21,520 nt of DNA from Haloarcula nitratireducens (GTDB lineage Archaea; Halobacteriota; Halobacteria; Halobacteriales; Haloarculaceae), in the NCBI RefSeq assembly GCF_019599505.1, contig NZ_RKLT01000039.1, forward strand, positions 1 through 21,520, written 5' to 3'. A program made the position numbers and the translations under genes. Under the pieces are notes generated by a model. It did not search any database. It was not told the origin of the DNA and saw only the letters and a program-made list of their open reading frames with translations. This document shows positions 12,053 to 21,204 of this stretch, piece by piece (positions within the stretch are counted from its first letter, which is position 1; each line of letters begins with the position of its first letter).

Positions 12053-15000
12053 CTACGCAACCTGATACTCCGTCCCGGCGTGCTGACGATAGTTGCCCTC
12101 GACGAGCGCACCGGTATCGGTCAGTTCATCAATGCGCTTCGAGATCGTCCGCCGGGAAACGTCAAGACATTCCCGGCCGTCGGCAGTCGCCAGGTCGACG
12201 GCTTCGGAGATAGTGACTGCCTCGCCGTGGGCGAGGAGACAGTCGTACAGCGCACGAGCACCCTCGGAGACGTCGAGGTCCTCGGGGTCGGGGTGGTCAC
12301 CCTCGATGGCTGTCGCTCGATTCCTGTTTAGAGATATCAGTTCACCGTCCGCTCGGAGTGCGAGGTTGGTTACTAGCTCGTCGGGATCGAGCACGACAAG
12401 GTTCCAGTCATCGCGGTCGGGCCTCTCATCATTGAATAGTCGCTCGGGAATCACGGGTTGCTTGACTGGCCGCCATTCTTCGGAATCGTCAACGTCGCCC
12501 TCGATTTCGGGATACGCCTCGGCGTCCTCGTAGATAGCATCACTATCGTCGAACGTCGCTAGCTCACGGCCCTCACTATCCGAGAGGATGTACGCCTCTC
12601 GGTCGGCGTTGAACCGCCACACACTGTTGTGTGCGTCTGCTGGCCGGAGCATACGGTCGCCGTCGATGCGGAGGTCACGACGGTTGTAGAACCGTCGGTC
12701 ACCCTCGGGGTCGCCGCCGGCCAGCAGCGGCGGGTCCGAAAGCGCGCCCTCCACACGTCGGGCGGCGTCGGGCCGCGCGACGAATAAACACCGCTCGCCA
12801 CGATCGACGGCCTGTGCGAGGTTCCGGATCGTCTGGCCTGGCTTGGTGCTCGTTTCGCACTCCGCTTCGACGCTAACTGTCTCGCCGCCCGTCAGCCGGT
12901 CGAGCGTCGGGTAGTCCTCAGCAAAGTTTTCGGCCACCACGCGTGTCTCCGCCAACGACAGCTCTTCGACATCGACGCTGCGCATGGGTTCAGGAGTGGC
13001 ACAAGCATCCGGGAGATTTCCGTTGCCGTCCTGCTGGACGATGTCGACACATAGTCCAAGGCGGGTCAGCGGAACGTAGCTGTCTCGAAGCAACTGCCGG
13101 TGTTCGAGCCCACCGGCATTCTCGTCGTCGCCGCTGGCGAACACCTCACTCTGACCGCGGTCGGTCGTTCGAAGGTGCGTCTCGCCATCGCGATGATCCC
13201 GGTCGAGAAGATCCTCGGGGACTCGTTCAACAATGTCCCAGACGTCGGCGATGCCGTCACCCTCGGCGTCGAGGTAGTCCCGTATCCGGGCCTCAACGTC
13301 GCTCTTCGGGACGAACTTACCAGTCTCAACATTATCGGCATGGATGCTCTCGTCGAACACGGCTTTCAGCACAGCCCGCTCAGCGGTCTGGTCGTCGCGA
13401 CGGGCGTTGTTATCGTCGGCCTCAACGTCGCCACTCTCGCTATAGAAGTGACTTGCCTGACGCTGTTGGGCGGGCGACTCGGCTTCCTCACCGTACTGCT
13501 CGACGCTCTCGCGTTTCAGTTCCGTCAGCTCATCATCAGATAGCCCAGCCTCGCCGGATACTCGTTCCCGAACGTCGCCAACTGGCGGGAAGGCGTCGAC
13601 CTTGTAGGAGTGAGTGAGTTCGTCATCGGTATCGTGGGTGCGCATGTAGAAGCGATATTTCGAGAGATTCGTGAGATCCGCTTGTTCGACATCGCGAGAG
13701 TGCTGTCCGGCGATGAGACGTGCGTCGTCACGCCCGCCGGGGTTGAACGAGATGAACGTCTCACACTGGTTCTCGATGGCTTTCTGTACCCGTTCGGGAA
13801 GCTGGTTCGATGGGTTCTGACACGAGAGGGTCAGACAGAACTTGAAGGCCCGCGCTTCTGAGAGGATACTCGCGATATCAGTCCGCTCCGAAACGATGCT
13901 ATCGAACTCGTCGCAAATCACGTAGAACGGCGGTGAATTGGTATTCTCCCGAACAGCAACCCATGCACGACGAATGAGAGCGGTCGCGAACAGTCGCTTC
14001 TCTGTCTCTCCAGAGGAGGGAGCGTTTCGTACGACGACGACCTTCCCCTCCCGAACAACATCACGAATGCTGACCGTCGACTCTCTCGCTGCGATAAGGT
14101 CCCGAATCGCGTCGTTCTGAATCCATTGGTCGAGACGGCCGGCTAGCGGTTCGAGGTCGGCGTCGTCGAACCCCTCGATCCGTTCGGCGGTTCGCTTGAT
14201 GAACTGGAGCCGTTCCCGGTCCATCCATTCGGTGAATCGCTCGCGGTTCTCCTCGGCCGTACAGAGCGCCGCGAGGTCGAGGAGGGTACACGTCTTCCCC
14301 GACTTCGCCATCCCACGGATGAACGTCCGGACGACGCGGTCCATCCGAGCACCCCAGTAGTTGTCTTGCCCACCAGCGAGTGCGACCATACTCGCGAGGT
14401 CGTCACACAGTGCCTCGACAGTCGAGGCGAACTGTCGACTATCAGGGTCGGCGTCGCTGGGTACTTCGAGGAAGTTGAACCGAACCTGCTTATCGAACTC
14501 GTCGGTGAGATCGACGAACACGAAGTCTTCGCGGTCGCGGTCATTGGGCCATTCCCGCACGAACTCATCGGCATCCTTTCCCTTTGGATCGAAGATCAGG
14601 GCGCCGTGGCCCCGCTGCATGACTTGACTGGCGAAGTTGACCAACCACGTCGTCTTTCCTTTCCCGGTCCCGCCGCCGACGAACTGGTGCGTCTCGAGGG
14701 TTTCTGGCGTCACACCAGCTTCGACGCCATGCCGACTCCCGAACCCATACCAGTAGGGGTCGCCGACTGACGATTCGTCGAGCATCGCGACCTGCTGGAC
14801 ATCGTCGTCAGCCCCAGCGACGTCATGAGCTTGGAAGTCGAAACGCGGCGTTCCCGGCGGAATTCCCTCCCCTGGTCGAGACATTGACCAACGCATCTTG
14901 TTCGTAGCGACGTGATCGGCCTCGGGAACGTTCAGTAGGCCCGACACCTCCCGTTGAGCCTTGACGATACCATGATCAGCCCACTCTCGTTCAGCCGCTT

Positions 15001-15997
15001 TCTCGACGACATCGCGTAGTTCGCGGCCGCCAAGCGGGTCGGGAACGAACGTCTGCTCGGCATTGTTCTCGTAGAAGTTCCGGAACATACCCGCCGTCGA
15101 GGAGGCCCGAGAGATAGCGACATCAGGATCATCGGAGATGGCGAACACGCGAAGGCACAGCCGCCAGCCCTTCTGGCCTTGCTGTTCTTCAAGGAGCTTT
15201 GCCACCTGTTTTTCGACTTTCGAGGGCGGATACTCGATGGTCTCCCGAGTGAACACCCGCCACTGTTTCTCGAACGTCGGTTCCCGGAGATTCATTGCTA
15301 GCGACTTGATGCTCGGATCGCCGCGAACTCGCTCGTCGCTATCGTCGAGGACGCCGTGACCATTCCCGATACCGTCCGTCCAGTCTCGCTGGGCGGGCTT
15401 GAACTGAATTTGCACGACCACGTCGGCATCGGTCGCATCCTCAGCTTGCTGACCGACCATCTCTTCGAGGATACTCCCCATCGGATCTGTGGTGAACCCG
15501 GGTAGGTCTACGTTCTTAATCGGGTACAGCGTATAGCGTCGGAGCTGCAATCGCGCCCCGGCGATATGCCGCCCCTCAACGCCACTCCCGGAGAGTAACT
15601 CAGAGGAAGTTCTGGAGAGTTGTGAATCGGGATACTGCGAGGTTAGTTGTCGTTCGAGTGGGCCGTCAGTCCGGTCGTCGCCGGCAACGTAGCGAAGCGA
15701 CAGCACGCGATCACCGCCGTCATCAGGTCGCGTATAGCGTACTTCGAACGAGTGGGCGGGACTGATATTCTCGTCGCTACCACGGAGAAGCCCCGATGAC
15801 GTCTCGACAGAATGCAGCGACTCCAGAACGCTGTCCATCGCTTCGATCCCGCCGTTATCCGTATGTGGTCGCACCGAGATCGCGTCACGTTCACCTGGCG
15901 AAGTCAACGCCTCAGCAAGATCAGCGTCGACCTGCGTAGTTTCGTAGCCCGATGTCTCCGTGTCGGTTGTGGAGGCAAAGCGGTCGAGAAGTCCCAT
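12053..15997 (-). CDS. VirD4/TraD-like conjugation coupling ATPase with nuclease-like segment and winged helix at the C-terminus
   Basis: 1314 residues; the ATG at 15997 shares one base with the upstream stop (TAATG), implying translational coupling. Residues 1-390 form a soluble domain without membrane helices, containing the pattern ERQLTSQYPDSQL and RRYTLYPIKNVDLPGF. The ATPase core has Walker A GGTGKGKTT (Lys448), Walker B VICDEFDS (Asp696-Glu697) and the TraD/TraG-type sensor LSCQNPSNQLPE; it would couple DNA substrate to the secretion channel using ATP. Beyond about residue 850 is a long extension. VSVEAECETSTKPGQTIRNL (about 1042-1061) resembles the VExE..K layout of PD-(D/E)XK-type nucleases, and a winged helix (about 1245-1314, TISKRIDELTDTGALVEG) ends the protein. 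The ATPase assignment is strong; the nuclease reading is inference. Confidence 0.9.
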   Translation of the reverse strand: MGLLDRFASTTDTETSGYETTQVDADLAEALTSPGERDAISVRPHTDNGGIEAMDSVLESLHSVETSSGLLRGSDENISPAHSFEVRYTRPDDGGDRVLSLRYVAGDDRTDGPLERQLTSQYPDSQLSRTSSELLSGSGVEGRHIAGARLQLRRYTLYPIKNVDLPGFTTDPMGSILEEMVGQQAEDATDADVVVQIQFKPAQRDWTDGIGNGHGVLDDSDERVRGDPSIKSLAMNLREPTFEKQWRVFTRETIEYPPSKVEKQVAKLLEEQQGQKGWRLCLRVFAISDDPDVAISRASSTAGMFRNFYENNAEQTFVPDPLGGRELRDVVEKAAEREWADHGIVKAQREVSGLLNVPEADHVATNKMRWSMSRPGEGIPPGTPRFDFQAHDVAGADDDVQQVAMLDESSVGDPYWYGFGSRHGVEAGVTPETLETHQFVGGGTGKGKTTWLVNFASQVMQRGHGALIFDPKGKDADEFVREWPNDRDREDFVFVDLTDEFDKQVRFNFLEVPSDADPDSRQFASTVEALCDDLASMVALAGGQDNYWGARMDRVVRTFIRGMAKSGKTCTLLDLAALCTAEENRERFTEWMDRERLQFIKRTAERIEGFDDADLEPLAGRLDQWIQNDAIRDLIAARESTVSIRDVVREGKVVVVRNAPSSGETEKRLFATALIRRAWVAVRENTNSPPFYVICDEFDSIVSERTDIASILSEARAFKFCLTLSCQNPSNQLPERVQKAIENQCETFISFNPGGRDDARLIAGQHSRDVEQADLTNLSKYRFYMRTHDTDDELTHSYKVDAFPPVGDVRERVSGEAGLSDDELTELKRESVEQYGEEAESPAQQRQASHFYSESGDVEADDNNARRDDQTAERAVLKAVFDESIHADNVETGKFVPKSDVEARIRDYLDAEGDGIADVWDIVERVPEDLLDRDHRDGETHLRTTDRGQSEVFASGDDENAGGLEHRQLLRDSYVPLTRLGLCVDIVQQDGNGNLPDACATPEPMRSVDVEELSLAETRVVAENFAEDYPTLDRLTGGETVSVEAECETSTKPGQTIRNLAQAVDRGERCLFVARPDAARRVEGALSDPPLLAGGDPEGDRRFYNRRDLRIDGDRMLRPADAHNSVWRFNADREAYILSDSEGRELATFDDSDAIYEDAEAYPEIEGDVDDSEEWRPVKQPVIPERLFNDERPDRDDWNLVVLDPDELVTNLALRADGELISLNRNRATAIEGDHPDPEDLDVSEGARALYDCLLAHGEAVTISEAVDLATADGRECLDVSRRTISKRIDELTDTGALVEGNYRQHAGTEYQVA

Positions 15998-18900
15998 TAC
16001 TCTCGCCCTCCGTTCTCATCGGTCGCCTCAGCAGGCTGTGAGATGCCATGCTCGCCGTTCGAGGGAACAGCCGTTCCATCGGTCATGTGTTCGACAAAAT
16101 CTTCTCTCGCCGTGCCATGACCGCTCGCCTCGCGCCGAGAGTAAGTGAGCACTCGATCTTCCAACGGCGTCGCCTCGACGTAGCACGGAATCCACCCCTC
16201 GATATCCTCGGCGTCGATAAGGCACTCGGAGTAGCCTCGACCCTCTTTCCCACGAACAGCTATGTCCTGCACAAATTCCCGTTGGGCGTTGTTGAGCCCG
16301 AACTGTTCAAGTACCTCCTCGTCGACCCGCGGCGTGCGGAAGAAGTGCACCGTCGAACACTGGGCGCGGATCGTATCCCGCGCATCTGTTTCACCCTCTC
16401 CCGACACGAAGTCCTTCGGAGATTGTGAGAGGAACCACAGCGAAGCGTCATACCGAGCGAACTCCCGCGCTGCTTTCTGCAACCAGTCAGCCGTGCGGTC
16501 GGCGTCAAGCAGGACGTGCGCCTCATCAAACATGCACACGACCTCGCCGTTGGTTTGCTTGATTTTCTCCCGCACCTGCGAGAGCATCAACTGGAGGTTC
16601 GCCGACTTCTCGGCGTCATCACTGCCGCCGACAGCATGGAGGTCGAGGTACGCCATGTTGACGTCATCGTCAAGGAGTCCTAGTTCATCAGCTCCGAGCA
16701 GACTCTCGTACTTCCCGCCCTCCTGGAACGAGCGGAGTTTCGTCAGGAGTTCGCCGACCTGTTCGAGGTGCGTCTCACCTTCGTGACCCTCACCGTCGGC
16801 CATCGTATACTCCTCAGGGTTCGAGGTCATGTCCGTCAACGTCTCGAGGAGATCCGAGAGGTTCGGGTTTCCCGCATCAAATGTCTCGGGCTGGCCTGGT
16901 TCGATACCCGCATTTGTGAGTGTTCGTTCGGCCGCCTGAGCCAACAGCGGCGCGTACTCCCCAGCGTCGGCGACGTCGTCGGCTCGAAGCAAGCCGACGA
17001 GAAAGCCAACCGTCTCCTCGACGGTCATGCGGAACTCATCGGCACCCTCGGCGCGGTAATCCGGAGAGGGTTCGATACGGAGCGGGTTGACTGACTGATT
17101 CCCGTCGACGACAATATGCTCGCCATCGCAGAGTTGTGTTAGTCCGTCGAATCCGCGTTGCGTGTCACACACAATGAGCGTCCGATCATCGCGTTCGAGA
17201 TACCATCGCAGCGCTGCCTTCGACGCCGAGTAGGTCTTCCCCGACCGCGTCTGCCCAATTGTGAGCATGTGCGGCCCGCCGCCGCGTTCGAACGGCGAGA
17301 GCCGGAGATGTGACCCGTTCTCCTCGTTGCGGCCCCAGTCCATACCCGTCGCTTCGCGTCGGTCGAGAGCGGCGAACGGAAACATGGAGCCGATGACAGC
17401 CCCGGGGACGAGGCGGTCCTTTTCCGCTGTCGTCTCGGCATCCCATCGATCGCCGGTCAACGGCGAGGCTGCGCGGAAGGCACACTCTTGGGCAGCGCTG
17501 GGAGCGACGGGCGTCGTATTCGCTGGTGCGCCAGTCAGCGTATCGCGTACCGTTTCCCGAGCAGTCTGGAGAGCCCGCCGCTTTGCCCCCTCGACATCGT
17601 CGAACGTCGCCAGCTCGTCAGTAGCGGCGTCAAGTGCGTCCTGGTCGCCGGCCCGGATCACGACGTACATCGAGAGCTGCCACGGTTGCGAGGGGGTCTG
17701 GCGGAATAGTTCGCGCATTTTTCGGGTTGCCTCTCCTGCCGTCTCCGTATCCATCGCCGTGATATCTCGTTCTTCGGCGCGTTCTTCACTTTCGGAGCCG
17801 ATATCGGCGGCCTTCGCCCCTGCCTCATGGACGCCGTCATCAAGCGGAACTGGTTCGGCGTTGACCGTTACATCGACGTCGACACCGCGAAGCGTGCAAA
17901 GGTCCTTGAGCCAGAGACTCGCCGTCTCCGTGGGATATTCGGCCAGCCAGAGGGCCGTTGCGTACTGGTTGCCGACTTGCACCCATCCATTTCGTGGATC
18001 CCAGGTCTCGGGTTCGACTATTCGGGAGAGACGGTCCGCGAGGTCCTCGTTTTGCCCGTGGTTTTGATCGCCGACAAGATCCTCGACCAGCTCGTTGGGA
18101 AGGTTGTCATCGCGCCCCCAGTACTCGCGCGCTACGGTCAGCGACTCGTGAGGCGTCGGGTCGCGCGTTTCTAAACCCGTGACGCTCCCGATAGCGGCCC
18201 GGACAGTCTCGACGCGGTCGGCCAGCGTCGCCTCGATTGCGCTGTCGGAGACCGCATCGGCATTGGCCAGCGGATTCAGCATCTCGATGAACGACGGTTC
18301 ATCGGCGCCCGTCACTGCACCAGCATCGGCCTCAACGACAACGTAATGCCGCCAGTCGCGTGTCTCCCAATTCGGTGCGTCGGCCTCAGTCAGCCAGTCG
18401 GCGATGTCGAGTAGCACCGACTGTTGCAGCGAGTCTGTCTCGGGGTCAAGGGCGCGTTGTTCGTAGCGGTCAGCTACGTCGTCGACATTGGCCTCTCGCG
18501 TCGTCGAGTAGAACCGAAACGGCATGTCGGTCAGCTGTTCGTCGATTGCCGAGGATAGCGACGCCGCGAGCCTGTGCCGTTGGTCGGCATCGAGCATCGC
18601 CGTGTTCCGGGGTTCGACCGGCACCGGCGCGACAAATCGGCCGTCATCCATTGCGAGGAAGCCACGCTCGGTGACGCCACAAACGCCCGTCACGTCCGCG
18701 AGGACATCATCAGGACTGTCGAGGTACTGTCGACGGAGGTGCGACGACCACGCCGAGACGCGGCCACGTGGTGACGTGTAAGCACGGTCAGAGACTCGGA
18801 GGTAGGTTCCGGCGAGGCCTAGCCCGATACCGCCAGCGAGGCCACCGACAGCGAGCACCGTCGAGGACATCGCTACGCCGACGCCACTCCCGGCGAGTGA

Positions 18901-19038
18901 GGCCACGGCTGGGCTGTAGACCTTCATATCGCTCCACGTGTAGCCGCCGAGTAGTTCTGGGTCAGTGTCCACGCGCGGCGGGACTAACTGACCGGGGTCT
19001 TTGCGTGTCTGTTCTGTCGGTTGAGAGTTGTTACTCAT
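15997..19038 (-). CDS. VirB4/TraC-like conjugation ATPase
   Basis: 1013 residues. The N-terminus has a glycine-rich hydrophobic hairpin (about 43-80), anchoring the protein in the membrane. The middle (about 90-560) is the poorly conserved VirB4 N-domain. The C-terminal motor has Walker A GQTRSGKT (595-602, Lys601), IVCDTQRGFDGL, NPLRIEP, Walker B VVCMFDEAH (Asp838-Glu839) and the arm LWFLSQSPKDF, the typical VirB4/HerA-FtsK order. VirB4 proteins power assembly of the type IV secretion channel and pilus-like parts. It starts 21 bases after the VirB6-like stop and is coupled to the coupling-protein gene by a one-base overlap, so all belong to one operon. No frameshift or missing motif seen. 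Confidence 0.92.
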   Translation of the reverse strand: MSNNSQPTEQTRKDPGQLVPPRVDTDPELLGGYTWSDMKVYSPAVASLAGSGVGVAMSSTVLAVGGLAGGIGLGLAGTYLRVSDRAYTSPRGRVSAWSSHLRRQYLDSPDDVLADVTGVCGVTERGFLAMDDGRFVAPVPVEPRNTAMLDADQRHRLAASLSSAIDEQLTDMPFRFYSTTREANVDDVADRYEQRALDPETDSLQQSVLLDIADWLTEADAPNWETRDWRHYVVVEADAGAVTGADEPSFIEMLNPLANADAVSDSAIEATLADRVETVRAAIGSVTGLETRDPTPHESLTVAREYWGRDDNLPNELVEDLVGDQNHGQNEDLADRLSRIVEPETWDPRNGWVQVGNQYATALWLAEYPTETASLWLKDLCTLRGVDVDVTVNAEPVPLDDGVHEAGAKAADIGSESEERAEERDITAMDTETAGEATRKMRELFRQTPSQPWQLSMYVVIRAGDQDALDAATDELATFDDVEGAKRRALQTARETVRDTLTGAPANTTPVAPSAAQECAFRAASPLTGDRWDAETTAEKDRLVPGAVIGSMFPFAALDRREATGMDWGRNEENGSHLRLSPFERGGGPHMLTIGQTRSGKTYSASKAALRWYLERDDRTLIVCDTQRGFDGLTQLCDGEHIVVDGNQSVNPLRIEPSPDYRAEGADEFRMTVEETVGFLVGLLRADDVADAGEYAPLLAQAAERTLTNAGIEPGQPETFDAGNPNLSDLLETLTDMTSNPEEYTMADGEGHEGETHLEQVGELLTKLRSFQEGGKYESLLGADELGLLDDDVNMAYLDLHAVGGSDDAEKSANLQLMLSQVREKIKQTNGEVVCMFDEAHVLLDADRTADWLQKAAREFARYDASLWFLSQSPKDFVSGEGETDARDTIRAQCSTVHFFRTPRVDEEVLEQFGLNNAQREFVQDIAVRGKEGRGYSECLIDAEDIEGWIPCYVEATPLEDRVLTYSRREASGHGTAREDFVEHMTDGTAVPSNGEHGISQPAEATDENGGRE

Positions 19039-19059
19039 GGATTTCTGAAAGTGGAAGGG

Positions 19060-20307
19060 TTAGTATCGCCCATTCAGGGCTTCGATACGTCGTTTCCTGC
19101 TTGTATTCGGAGTGCTATTCGACGAGTTCTCACTGTCAGGCGATGACAGCGAGGACGCCTGTCGCGCTCCAGGTTCCGGGGAGGGCGTGTAGTCGTCAGG
19201 GACCGTCTGTGCCGCGCTGGCCTCACCGCTGCTACCTCTCGACCACGTCGGAGACGGAACCGACGACGGAGCGGCCGTCGCGGCCCGAGAGTGCGCCGAC
19301 GAGGCGTAGTTACTGGCTGTCCCCGCCGCGCCACCAGCTCGGTCTCTCGCAACGCTAGCCGATGATTCAGCAACCTTGACGCCCGGTGTTCCGAGGACGG
19401 TCATCACCTCTGGGACAAAGTTGCGGCCGATGACGACCGGAACGCCGACAAAGGCCACACCGAGGCCGACCGCCGATCCCAGTAGTGAGAGCACGGCGTC
19501 ACCAGCGCCGCCAGCTAGCGACCACTCGCTGTGGAAGACGAAGAAGGCGATACAGGCCTGGACAACCTTCGCGCCAGCGACGCCGACGTACATCGAGAGA
19601 CCGATGCCCGACGCCGCGTTCGCGAATCCGGAGTCAGAGGGGCGAAGTCCCCACCAGATCGGCCAGCCGGCGACGGCCGCGATGAGGATGATCTGCTCGA
19701 TGAACACAATCGCGACAGCGACCAGCACTAATCCCGACTGGGCCGTGATGAGCGCGCCGCCGACGAGTATTCCGAGCCCAAGCTTGCCGATATTTCCGGG
19801 CGTCGACAGCAGCGCCGAAGCGTCCGGAGCCAGCGCCATCGCAATACCGTCGGCAAGGTACAGGCCACCGATCGCGACTGGCCACCCCGCGAGGATGAGG
19901 GCAGCACACTTCCCGATCTCGCCGAGCTTCGCTTTCGTCTCTCGCCCCGAGAGACTCCCCTGTGCACGCATTGCCTGGAAAACGAGGAGTGCGAGAGCCA
20001 ATGGGACGAGCGTCCAGTACAATGCCCATGCGCCCGACCAGAGGCCCGCTTCCGGCGGGCCCCATGACGCGACTTCGCCAGCATGTCCCGGAAGACGGAT
20101 ACCGAACACGAATCTGTTGAAGAGTTCGAGGAACGCTGTCGCCCCCTCGACAATCGAGTTGACTATCCATTCGATTGCCGCCGTCAAGGCCTCTTCCGGC
20201 GACGGCAGCAGGCCGCCACCGGCGTCTCTGGCCGTCCCGTTCGTCGCATTTGTCGAGGGCGGCGTAGGCGCGTCTCCGGGTGTCGGTGCAGAAGAAGTGT
20301 CGGGCAC
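19060..20307 (-). CDS. VirB6/TrbL-like polytopic membrane protein
   Basis: 415 residues from a GTG start. A Pro/Thr/Ala-rich N-terminal segment is followed by an amphipathic helix (35-66) and about six membrane segments (roughly 93-112, 133-152, 173-190, 192-215, 236-258, 271-294). The C-terminal 100 residues are low-complexity Ser/Ala/Pro/Thr ending in basic KRRIEALNGR. This topology and its place directly before a VirB4 gene match VirB6/TrbL channel components of conjugation systems; primary sequence similarity alone would be weak. It begins 12 bases after the stop of the preceding small membrane protein gene. The protein probably forms the inner part of the DNA channel. The assignment rests on topology plus synteny. 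Confidence 0.75.
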   Translation of the reverse strand: MPDTSSAPTPGDAPTPPSTNATNGTARDAGGGLLPSPEEALTAAIEWIVNSIVEGATAFLELFNRFVFGIRLPGHAGEVASWGPPEAGLWSGAWALYWTLVPLALALLVFQAMRAQGSLSGRETKAKLGEIGKCAALILAGWPVAIGGLYLADGIAMALAPDASALLSTPGNIGKLGLGILVGGALITAQSGLVLVAVAIVFIEQIILIAAVAGWPIWWGLRPSDSGFANAASGIGLSMYVGVAGAKVVQACIAFFVFHSEWSLAGGAGDAVLSLLGSAVGLGVAFVGVPVVIGRNFVPEVMTVLGTPGVKVAESSASVARDRAGGAAGTASNYASSAHSRAATAAPSSVPSPTWSRGSSGEASAAQTVPDDYTPSPEPGARQASSLSSPDSENSSNSTPNTSRKRRIEALNGRY

Positions 20308-20319
20308 GAGTGGAGTCCG

Positions 20320-20814
20320 TTAGAGCGGTAGTGCAGTAGTGCCGGCCATCAGCACGCTCCACTGGCTCGGCGACATGCAGGAGACCGTCGAGATGCCCAA
20401 CACTTCGAAGACACCCGCGGCGACAGCCGGAATGAACGCCGCCGAGAATGTCTTCGCCGAGCCGGCCATCGCTTCCTTTCCTTCACGGGCCGACTGTTGC
20501 TTCGTAGAGCCCATCTTGTCCATCGCGGTCATGGCCTTCGCGACACCCTTCAGCACGAAATACAGCGACCCGGCGATGAACCCAAACCCGACGAGTTGCC
20601 CGACACCGGAACCACACATTGCGCTGCCCACTTCACTGACACTCTGTGCAGCCGCTACACCTGATGTCGTTGCAGCTGTGCCCAGCAGGATCGCGACCGA
20701 GCGCACCTGCTGGACGGACAGCTGATCGAGAATGTTCCGTTCGACCGCATCAAGACGGTCGACGAACTGCGCTGCCGTATCCCCGAGTCTCCCGGGGAGC
20801 GTTAGCTCGAACAT
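20320..20814 (-). CDS. small three-helix membrane protein, VirB2/TrbC-like position in the transfer operon
   Basis: 164 residues. An amphipathic N-terminal helix (about 12-36) is followed by three hydrophobic segments (36-57, 71-92 and 122-142), with a polar basic loop (93-120, MDKMGSTKQQSAREGKEAMA) between the second and third. Cys67 and Cys146 lie near the ends of helices on the same predicted side and could pair. It opens the four-gene operon. By size, helices and position it could be the pilin-like/VirB2 or VirB3-type component, but there is no diagnostic motif, and a conjugation-channel accessory protein is equally possible. Translation from the ATG at 20814 is not well served by the Shine-Dalgarno motif 38 bases upstream. 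Confidence 0.75.
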   Translation of the reverse strand: MFELTLPGRLGDTAAQFVDRLDAVERNILDQLSVQQVRSVAILLGTAATTSGVAAAQSVSEVGSAMCGSGVGQLVGFGFIAGSLYFVLKGVAKAMTAMDKMGSTKQQSAREGKEAMAGSAKTFSAAFIPAVAAGVFEVLGISTVSCMSPSQWSVLMAGTTALPL

Positions 20815-20816
20815 GG

Positions 20817-20834
20817 TGCGAGAGAGGGCGCAGA
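20817..20834 (+). repeat. 18-bp direct repeat, copy 1
   Basis: TGCGAGAGAGGGCGCAGA, identical to 21456-21473. The shared region continues with GTGGTCACAAC 25 bases from its start (20842-20852). Its GGCGCAG (20827-20833) pairs with CTGCGCC (20858-20864), closing a hairpin over GTGGTCACAAC. Confidence 0.7.
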
Positions 20835-20851
20835 ATCATCGGTGGTCACAA

Positions 20852-20859
20852 CACCTCCT
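20852..20859 (-). promoter_or_regulatory. strong Shine-Dalgarno AGGAGGTG, misplaced relative to the annotated start
   Basis: It is a full match to the archaeal 16S anti-Shine-Dalgarno but 38 bases before the ATG at 20814. Twelve bases after it is an ATG (20839) opening a short frame of about 28 codons that overlaps the first gene out of frame. It may drive a leader peptide, or reach the gene start when the intervening hairpin folds. Confidence 0.4.
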
Positions 20860-20964
20860 GCGCCTATTCTAGACAACACACTCACTAGCAATAAAAGTTT
20901 GGTCCGAAAACTACCTAGTTAGTCCAAACTACTATGAGCGTTCAAATTGAATAGTATCTTATCA

Positions 20965-21204
20965 ATGACGGCGAGACACGACGGCATCCGACCACACTAT
21001 TACATCGACTACGCGCTGCATGGCGCGATCAAAGACGTCGCTGGTCGGCGAGAGATCGAAGTCTACGAGGCATATGAACTGGCCGCTCGCCTCCTCGTCG
21101 CTCTCGATGGGAATACTGGGTACAAGCCACGCCCGGATGGTGACGAGCTCGCCGCCGTGTTTGACGACCTCTTCGACGACCAAGCAAAGAGAGGTGAAGG
21201 TTGA
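20965..21204 (+). CDS. small hypothetical protein (79 aa)
   Basis: 79 residues from the ATG at 20965 (an in-frame TTG at 20947 is less likely). Soluble, acidic and mostly helical: GIRPHYYIDYALHGAIKDVA, REIEVYEAYELAARLLVALDG, then a C-terminal DELAAVFDDLFDDQAK. No known motif. Its stop directly abuts the ATG of the next gene (TGAATG), so the pair is translationally linked. It is transcribed divergently from the transfer operon and may share its control region. Composition is typical of a real haloarchaeal gene. Possible roles such as a regulator, antirestriction or entry-exclusion factor are only guesses. Confidence 0.7.
   Translation: MTARHDGIRPHYYIDYALHGAIKDVAGRREIEVYEAYELAARLLVALDGNTGYKPRPDGDELAAVFDDLFDDQAKRGEG

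Larger units (their letters stand above)
20815..20964. promoter_or_regulatory. divergent promoter region with nested dyads
   Basis: 150 bases between the transfer operon and the two small genes. A minus-strand TATA-like TTTTATTGC (20888-20896) would start transcription near 20866. An outer dyad AGTTTGG (20896-20902) / CCAAACT (20924-20930) and an inner dyad AACTA-CC-TAGTT (20909-20920) share nearly the same centre and lie next to that box on its upstream side, so one bound protein could act on both directions. The leader also contains AGGAGGTG and a long hairpin (separate entries). Confidence 0.5.

Noticed and set aside
13100..13543. Plus-strand frame inside the coupling-protein gene
   Set aside because: Antisense shadow within a continuous 1314-codon gene.
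19376..20323. 315-codon plus-strand frame opposite the VirB6-like gene
   Set aside because: Pro/Thr/Ala/Arg-rich mirror of a membrane-protein gene; no start signal or motif.
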